A stretch of 63,830 nucleotides of DNA from Streptomyces beihaiensis. Its GTDB lineage: Bacteria; Actinomycetota; Actinomycetes; Streptomycetales; Streptomycetaceae. The notes under the pieces are model-generated. The model had not been told where the DNA came from and searched no databases. It saw nothing but the letters and a program-made list of their open reading frames with translations. This document shows, one piece after another, positions 59,110 through 63,830 of this stretch (position 1 is the stretch's first letter; every line of letters starts with the position of its first letter). The position numbers and the translations under genes were made by a program. The stretch is from assembly GCF_026274175.1 (NCBI RefSeq), contig NZ_JAPHNL010000157.1, forward strand, positions 1 through 63,830. The letters are read 5' to 3'.

Positions 59110-60078
59110 ATGCACCTCGCCGTCTATCTGCCGCTGCTGCTCACGCTGGTCGCGCCGCTGGGCGCCCGCCCGCTCGCCGAGCGCTGCGAGCCGCGCCTGG
59201 CCACCTGGCTGCTCACCGCGTCCGCGCTGCTGCTCGGCGCGGCGAGCACCCTCTGCCTCGGCCTGCTCGCGATCGCCGGCCTGGTCCAGATCCCCTGGCT
59301 CGCCTCCCTCGGCCACTGGTCGTCGGCGGCGGCGAGCAGCGACGACCCCACCCGGCTCCCCGTGGCCCTGGTCGCGGGGCTGCTCCTGGGCGGCGCCGCG
59401 ATCGCGGCGGGGCGGATGTTCTGGCGGCGCGCCCGCTCGCTGGCCGCCGCCGCCATGGAGGCCGCCTGCACCCCGGCGCGGGACGGTGTCGCCGTCGTCG
59501 ACGACATGGCGCCCGACGCCTTCGCGCTCCCCGGCCTTCCCGGCCGCGTCGTCGTCTCGACCGGCATGCTGCGCACCCTGGACGAGGCCGAGCACGACAT
59601 CCTCCTCGCGCACGAGCGGGCCCATCTGTCCGCGCACCACTACGCCTTCGTCGCCCTGGCCCAGCTGGGCGCGGCCGCCAACCCGCTCCTGCGCCCCCTG
59701 GCGGCGGCCGTCGGCTACACGGTCGAGCGCTGGGCCGACGAGCGCGCCGCCGCCGGTACGGGCGACCGGGTCCGGGTGGCCCGCGCCGTCGGCAAGGCGG
59801 CACTGGCCGCCCGGCACACCGCCACAGGGGCTCCTCACGGCGCCGCGCTGGGTATCCTCGGCCTGCTCGGCCGCGGCGGCCGTCGCGGCGGCCGCAAGGA
59901 CCCGCTCGCGGGCGCGGGCCCGGTGCCGCGCCGGGTGGCGGCGCTGCTCGCCCCGCCGCTCGGACCGCACCCCGCGCTGACCGCCGCGACCCTCGTGACA
60001 CTGCTGGTCGCGGGCGTGTCGAGCGCCGAGGCCGCCCAGGACCTGCACGAGCTGCTGCGGTCGATCGGGGCGAGCTGA
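59110..60078 (+). CDS. BlaR1-type M56 metallopeptidase, no sensor domain
   Basis: 322 aa with four or five membrane segments and the zinc motif HERAH (LLAHERAHLSAHHY) followed by the Glu ligand region ERWADERAA. There is no penicillin-binding sensor domain, so the signal is unknown. It would cleave BlaI and release the regulon. Confidence 0.9.
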   Translation: MHLAVYLPLLLTLVAPLGARPLAERCEPRLATWLLTASALLLGAASTLCLGLLAIAGLVQIPWLASLGHWSSAAASSDDPTRLPVALVAGLLLGGAAIAAGRMFWRRARSLAAAAMEAACTPARDGVAVVDDMAPDAFALPGLPGRVVVSTGMLRTLDEAEHDILLAHERAHLSAHHYAFVALAQLGAAANPLLRPLAAAVGYTVERWADERAAAGTGDRVRVARAVGKAALAARHTATGAPHGAALGILGLLGRGGRRGGRKDPLAGAGPVPRRVAALLAPPLGPHPALTAATLVTLLVAGVSSAEAAQDLHELLRSIGAS

Positions 60079-60106
60079 GCCCCCGTACGCCCCCACCGCA
60101 CACAAT

Positions 60107-60124
60107 ATCTACACCGGTGTAGAT
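60107..60124. promoter_or_regulatory. BlaI-type operator upstream of the PAP2 gene
   Basis: ATCTACACCGGTGTAGAT, a perfect 18-bp palindrome of the BlaI consensus type, 75 bases before the start of the phosphatase. Confidence 0.8.
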
Positions 60125-60198
60125 GTTAAGCTGCCGTTCACCACCCGGCATCCCGGGGTTCCGGCTGCCTCCCCCTGCCCGAAAGACGACACCCGCTG

Positions 60199-60858
60199 AT
60201 GCTCCCCCACTCCGCACCGCTCGCCTTCGACGGCTCCGGGATCGACGGTTCGCTGTTCACCAGCGTCACCGACTTCGCCCGCGACACGCACTGGCTCAAC
60301 GCGCCCATCGCCCTGGCCACCAACCTCGGCCTGGGCGTCTTCGCCGTCCTCATGGTGATCGGCTGGTGGAAGGCGCGCGGCCGCGACGACAAGGCGATGG
60401 CACGCGCCCTGGCCGCGCCGTTCGCGGTGGTGATCGCCTTCGCCGTCGCGGAGGTCGTCAAGAAGCTCGTCGGCGAGGTCCGGCCCTGCCGCTCGCTGCC
60501 CCACGACTACTTCGTCTCCGCCTGCCCGGCCCCGGACGACTACGCGTTCCCCAGCGGGCACACCACCACGGCCGCCGCGACCATGGCCGCGCTCTTCCTC
60601 CTCGACCGGCGCCTGGCCGCGATCGCCGGGGTGTTCACCCTCCTGGAGGGCTTCACCCGCGTGTACGTGGGTGACCACTACCCCCACGACGTGCTCGGCT
60701 CCCTCGTCATCGCCACCCCTGTCGCCCTCGTCGCCGCCCTGCTCGTCGCCCGGGTCCTGGCGCCGCTGGTCACCCGCTTCCGGGCGGGCGGCGCCCTCCA
60801 GCCGCTGCTGGTCACCCAGGCCGTCACCCGGCCGCGAACTTCAGCAGGTCCGCGTTGA
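60199..60858 (+). CDS. PAP2-family phosphatase
   Basis: 219 aa membrane protein with all three motifs: KKLVGEVRPCR, PSGHTT and RVYVGDHYPHDVLG. Likely an undecaprenyl pyrophosphate or lipid phosphatase (BcrC/YbjG-like). Under the palindrome at 60107 and with DedA nearby, the group looks like a cell-envelope lipid-carrier regulon. Its last 35 bases overlap the 3' end of the convergent hydrolase gene. Confidence 0.92.
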   Translation: MLPHSAPLAFDGSGIDGSLFTSVTDFARDTHWLNAPIALATNLGLGVFAVLMVIGWWKARGRDDKAMARALAAPFAVVIAFAVAEVVKKLVGEVRPCRSLPHDYFVSACPAPDDYAFPSGHTTTAAATMAALFLLDRRLAAIAGVFTLLEGFTRVYVGDHYPHDVLGSLVIATPVALVAALLVARVLAPLVTRFRAGGALQPLLVTQAVTRPRTSAGPR

Positions 60859-61648
60859 GCCGATCGGCGTGGCTGACGTAGAGACCGTGCCCGGCGCCCT
60901 CGTACTCCACGTACGTGCCGCCGGGCAGCAGCTCGGCCGTGCGCCGGCCGGTGAGCTCGGCGGGGGCGGAGAAGTCCGCGTCGCCGTGGACGGTCAGCGT
61001 CGGCACCCCGATCCCGCGCAGGTCCTCGCGGCTGTCGGCGTGGAAACACGCCTCCTGCATCCGCAGCGTCGCCCACGGTGAGGTCGACAGACACTGCCGG
61101 TAGGTGACGTCCATCTGCTCGGGCGAGACGTCGCTGCCCAGGTGCGTGGTGAAGTACAGCTGAGTCTGGCGGGCCAGCCACTTCGGCCGGTCGGCGCGGA
61201 CCGCCGCGAGCAGACCGTCGAGCACGGCCTCGGGCACACCACCCGGGTTGTCGTCGGTCTGCTTCATGAACGGCAGGGTCGAGGAGACGAACGCGACCCG
61301 CGCGACCCGCCCCTCACCGTGCCGTGCCAGGTAGCGGGCGACCTCAGCGCCGCCCGTCGAGTGGCCGACGAGTACGACACCGGTCAGGTCCAGGTGGTCG
61401 AGGAGCGCCGCCAGGTCGTCGGCCGTGGTGTCGATGTCGTAACCCGTGGACGGGCGGTCGGAGCGGCCGTGACCGCGACGGTCGACGGCGACGCAGCGGT
61501 GGCCGCGCTCCACGAGGTACGGGATCTGGTACTCCCACATCTCGGCCGGGAGCATGGCCCCGGCGACGAGGACGATGGGCGCGCCCTCGCCGCCCCGGCC
61601 GTAGTCCTCGTAGGCGATGCGGGTGCCGTCGTGGCTCTCGAAGTACAT
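60824..61648 (-). CDS. Alpha/beta hydrolase (haloperoxidase-like)
   Basis: 274 aa from ATG 61648 with GGAGGA. MYFESHDGTRIAYEDYGRGG, nucleophile GHSTGGAEVARYLARHG, acid in HGDADFSAP, His in GAGHGLYVSH. Cofactor-free chloroperoxidase/esterase type. Convergent with and overlapping the PAP2 gene by 35 bases. Confidence 0.92.
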   Translation of the reverse strand: MYFESHDGTRIAYEDYGRGGEGAPIVLVAGAMLPAEMWEYQIPYLVERGHRCVAVDRRGHGRSDRPSTGYDIDTTADDLAALLDHLDLTGVVLVGHSTGGAEVARYLARHGEGRVARVAFVSSTLPFMKQTDDNPGGVPEAVLDGLLAAVRADRPKWLARQTQLYFTTHLGSDVSPEQMDVTYRQCLSTSPWATLRMQEACFHADSREDLRGIGVPTLTVHGDADFSAPAELTGRRTAELLPGGTYVEYEGAGHGLYVSHADRLNADLLKFAAG

Positions 61649-61757
61649 CGGGGTGTCCTCCCGTTTCCCGTGCGGTGATCGTGTGTCCACCGAAAGAGTG
61701 ACGTGAACGGGGGAACGGGTCGATTACCTCCGAGGTAGTGGCCGTGCGAAGAGGCCG

Positions 61758-62396
61758 TTACGCGGTGACGGTCGTGCTCAGCCCGTGCGAGGCGACAAGG
61801 CGCGCGGTGCCGTCCGCGAGCCGGTAGGAGAGCCCGGCCACGGCCGTGCGGCCCGCGGCCACGCCCTCGGCGAGCGCCTGCGAACGGTCCACGAGCAGAT
61901 CGACGCTGTTCCGGATGTGCTCGTGGAGGATCTCCTCCTCGCTGGAGCGCCCGGCGGCGCGCGCCGACAGCACGCTCGGCGTCACCCGTTCCACGACGTC
62001 CCGCACGAAGCCGCCCGGCGTCGCGCCGTCCTCGACCGCGGCGCGGGCGGCGGCGACGGCACCGCACGAGTCGTGGCCGAGGACCACGACCAGCGGGCAG
62101 CCGAGCACGCTCACGCCGTACTCGATGCTGCCGAGGACCTCGGTGCCCACGACATGACCGGCGGTCCGCACCACGAACAGGTCACCGAGCCCCCGGTCGA
62201 AGATGATCTCGGCGGCAAGCCGGGAATCGGCGCAGCCGAACATCACCGCGAAGGGGCTCTGCGCCGGTGCGACCTCGGCGCGGCGCGCGGCGTCCTGGTT
62301 GGGGTGCGCGGGCGCGCCCGTCACAAACCGCTGGTTGCCCTCCATCAGCATCGCGAAGGCTTCGTCCGGACTTGTCGGTATCAGCGAATCGGTCAT
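61758..62396 (-). CDS. Beta-class carbonic anhydrase
   Basis: 212 aa. Zinc ligands in FGCADSR (Cys, with Asp and Arg dyad) and LGHDSCGAV (His, Cys). It hydrates CO2 to bicarbonate. Single gene, divergent from the MFS gene. Confidence 0.95.
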   Translation of the reverse strand: MTDSLIPTSPDEAFAMLMEGNQRFVTGAPAHPNQDAARRAEVAPAQSPFAVMFGCADSRLAAEIIFDRGLGDLFVVRTAGHVVGTEVLGSIEYGVSVLGCPLVVVLGHDSCGAVAAARAAVEDGATPGGFVRDVVERVTPSVLSARAAGRSSEEEILHEHIRNSVDLLVDRSQALAEGVAAGRTAVAGLSYRLADGTARLVASHGLSTTVTA

Positions 62397-62470
62397 GGAC
62401 GCAGCCTACGATCCCCGGACCCCACCGGCCGCCCCTACCCGACCGGCGCGGCCCTCCATAGCCTGACGCG

Positions 62471-63790
62471 ATGGAAGAATCCGGCCTCCGCCGCCACCCG
62501 CACACACTCGGCCGCACGCCCCCGCCACCCGCACCGCCCCGGCCGCCGCACCCGCACCCGCACCCGCAAGAAGCCCAGCGGCGCGTCCTGCGCGTGCTGG
62601 TCGCCTCCCAGGTGCTCAGCGGCGCGGGCCTCGCGGCGGGCATCACCGTCGGCGCGCTGCTCGCCGAGGACATGCTCGGCTCGACGGGGCTCGCGGGCCT
62701 GCCCAGCGCCCTGTTCACCACCGGTTCCGCGCTCACCGCGGTGGCCGTGGGGCGCATATCCCAGGCGCGCGGCCGGCGCCCCGGCCTGGCGGTCGGCTAT
62801 CTCACCGGGGCGGTCGGCGCGGCCGGCGTCATCGCCGCCGCCGTCGCCGGCATCCCCGCGCTGCTCTTCGCCGCCCTGTTCGTCTACGGCGCGGGCAGCG
62901 CCACCAACCTCCAGGCCCGGTACGCCGGAGCCGACCTCGCCGCGCCCGCGCACCGCGCCCGCGCCGTCTCCACGGTGCTGGTCGCCACGACGTTCGGCGG
63001 TGTCGTCGGCCCCAACCTTGCCTCCCCGGCCGGCGGCCTCGCCGCCGCGCTCGGCGTTCCGCGCCTGGCCGGTCCCTTCCTGCTCGCCGGAGCGGCCTAC
63101 GCGCTCGCCGCCCTCGTACTGCTCCGGTGGCTGCGCCCCGATCCGCTGCTGCTCGCCCGTGCCGCGGGCGCCGCGCAGGCAACCCGGACGGTGGCGGCCC
63201 CGGAGGCGGCCGACGAGCCCCGCCGGCACGCACCGGGCGTCCTGTCGGGCGCCGCGGTCATGGTGCTCGCCCAGCTGGTCATGGTCGCGATCATGACGAT
63301 GACGCCCGTCCAGATGCGCGACCACGGCCACGGCACCACCGCGTCGGGGCTCGTCATCGCGCTCCACGTCGGCGCGATGTACCTGCCCTCGCCGCTGACC
63401 GGACGGCTCGTCGACCGCCACGGCCCGGTGCGGCTCGCCGCCGCCTGCGGCATCACACTGCTCACCGCCGGGATCGTCGCCGCCACCGCGCCCGGCGGCT
63501 CGGTCCCGCTGCTCGCCCTCGCGCTCGTGCTGCTCGGCCTGGGCTGGAACCTCGGGCTCGTCTCCGGCACGGCGATCATCACGGACACCGTGCCGCTCGC
63601 CACACGTGCCAGGACCCAGGGCCTGGTCGACGTCTCGATCGCCGTCGCCGGGGCGACGGGCGGGCTGGCCTCCGGCCTGGTCGTCTCCGGTGCGGGCTAC
63701 CCCGCCCTCGCGCTCGCCTGCGGCGTCCTCGCCCTCGCGATCCTGCCCGCGTCCGCCGTGAGGGCGGCCGCGGGCAGGAACCCGCGGTGA
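62471..63790 (+). CDS. MFS transporter
   Basis: 439 aa, 12 hydrophobic segments after a Pro/His-rich N-terminal tail (PPRPPHPHPHPQ). VGRISQARGRRPGLAVGY is the loop 2-3 motif and TFGGVVGPNLASPAGG resembles motif C. Likely a drug or metabolite exporter; substrate unknown. Confidence 0.88.
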   Translation: MEESGLRRHPHTLGRTPPPPAPPRPPHPHPHPQEAQRRVLRVLVASQVLSGAGLAAGITVGALLAEDMLGSTGLAGLPSALFTTGSALTAVAVGRISQARGRRPGLAVGYLTGAVGAAGVIAAAVAGIPALLFAALFVYGAGSATNLQARYAGADLAAPAHRARAVSTVLVATTFGGVVGPNLASPAGGLAAALGVPRLAGPFLLAGAAYALAALVLLRWLRPDPLLLARAAGAAQATRTVAAPEAADEPRRHAPGVLSGAAVMVLAQLVMVAIMTMTPVQMRDHGHGTTASGLVIALHVGAMYLPSPLTGRLVDRHGPVRLAAACGITLLTAGIVAATAPGGSVPLLALALVLLGLGWNLGLVSGTAIITDTVPLATRARTQGLVDVSIAVAGATGGLASGLVVSGAGYPALALACGVLALAILPASAVRAAAGRNPR

Positions 63791-63830
63791 GGCCGTTCAG
63801 CCCCGGACCTCGGCGACCTCGGTCGCCGAG

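Noticed and set aside
63797-63830. 3' end of a minus-strand gene (SATEVAEVRG stop)
   Set aside because: Only 34 bases remain and they also form a 10-bp hairpin, so gene and terminator cannot be told apart.

Overview
The window is a high-GC actinobacterial chromosome segment, most likely from Streptomyces. The evidence is the strongly GC-biased third codon positions, frequent GTG starts, stop/start overlaps inside operons, a dcd/phosphoribosyltransferase pair beside a tRNA-Gly, a SpoIIE-type phosphatase, and many one-component regulators each paired with a divergent gene.

Layout. 1-3460 is housekeeping: the end of an Fe-S protein, a Yip1-type membrane protein, a small Tudor/CarD-like protein, a phosphoribosyltransferase translationally coupled to dcd, a small zinc-ribbon protein and tRNA-Gly(CCC). 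3411-17155 looks like an island inserted in that tRNA: the last 46 bases of the tRNA recur exactly at 17110-17155, followed by a similar terminator. The cargo is a C7-cyclitol gene cluster: a sedoheptulose-7-phosphate cyclase with the residues of 2-epi-5-epi-valiolone synthase (EEVS), a two-domain VOC epimerase, two cupins, a medium-chain reductase, a BBE flavoenzyme with bicovalent FAD, a transaldolase relative that has lost its catalytic lysine, an acyltransferase, an MFS exporter, two MarR proteins and a TetR/SDR pair. Two copies of the palindrome TTCTTGCG-NN-CGCAAGAA, one with a single mismatch, mark the two promoter regions of this cluster. I see no aminotransferase, glycosyltransferase or integrase.

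17156-26300 is accessory: a VapBC-type module next to the right att site, an ADP-ribosylglycohydrolase group, and a LysR-controlled NmrA-UbiX-UbiD decarboxylase operon. 26777-29802 is a cold-shock group (Csp, DEAD-box helicase, MerR-like regulator with a long structured leader). 30033-36296 is a trans-4-hydroxyproline catabolic regulon: GntR, epimerase, DHDPS-like deaminase and three subunits of a D-hydroxyproline dehydrogenase. An 8-base motif is shared by its three promoters. 36405-45360 holds a hydrolase/TetR pair, an FMN reductase/MarR pair, a PadR/membrane protein pair and three secreted proteins, one of them a sedolisin.

45441-53553 is a seven-gene operon headed by an ArsR repressor. 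It encodes a membrane complex built like hydrogenase-4, but the large subunit lacks all four Ni-Fe cysteine ligands, so it is an energy-converting hydrogenase-related (Ehr) complex of unknown substrate. 53665-57513 encodes one protein joining a Na+/solute symporter to PAS, GAF, PP2C phosphatase and anti-sigma-type kinase domains. 57584-60858 is a BlaI-type regulon (DedA, BlaI, M56 peptidase, PAP2 phosphatase) with TACA-N4-TGTA operators and an acyltransferase remnant. The window ends with an alpha/beta hydrolase, a beta-carbonic anhydrase and an MFS transporter.

A general oddity is the density of short tandem repeats (7-30 bp units), both between genes and inside reading frames.
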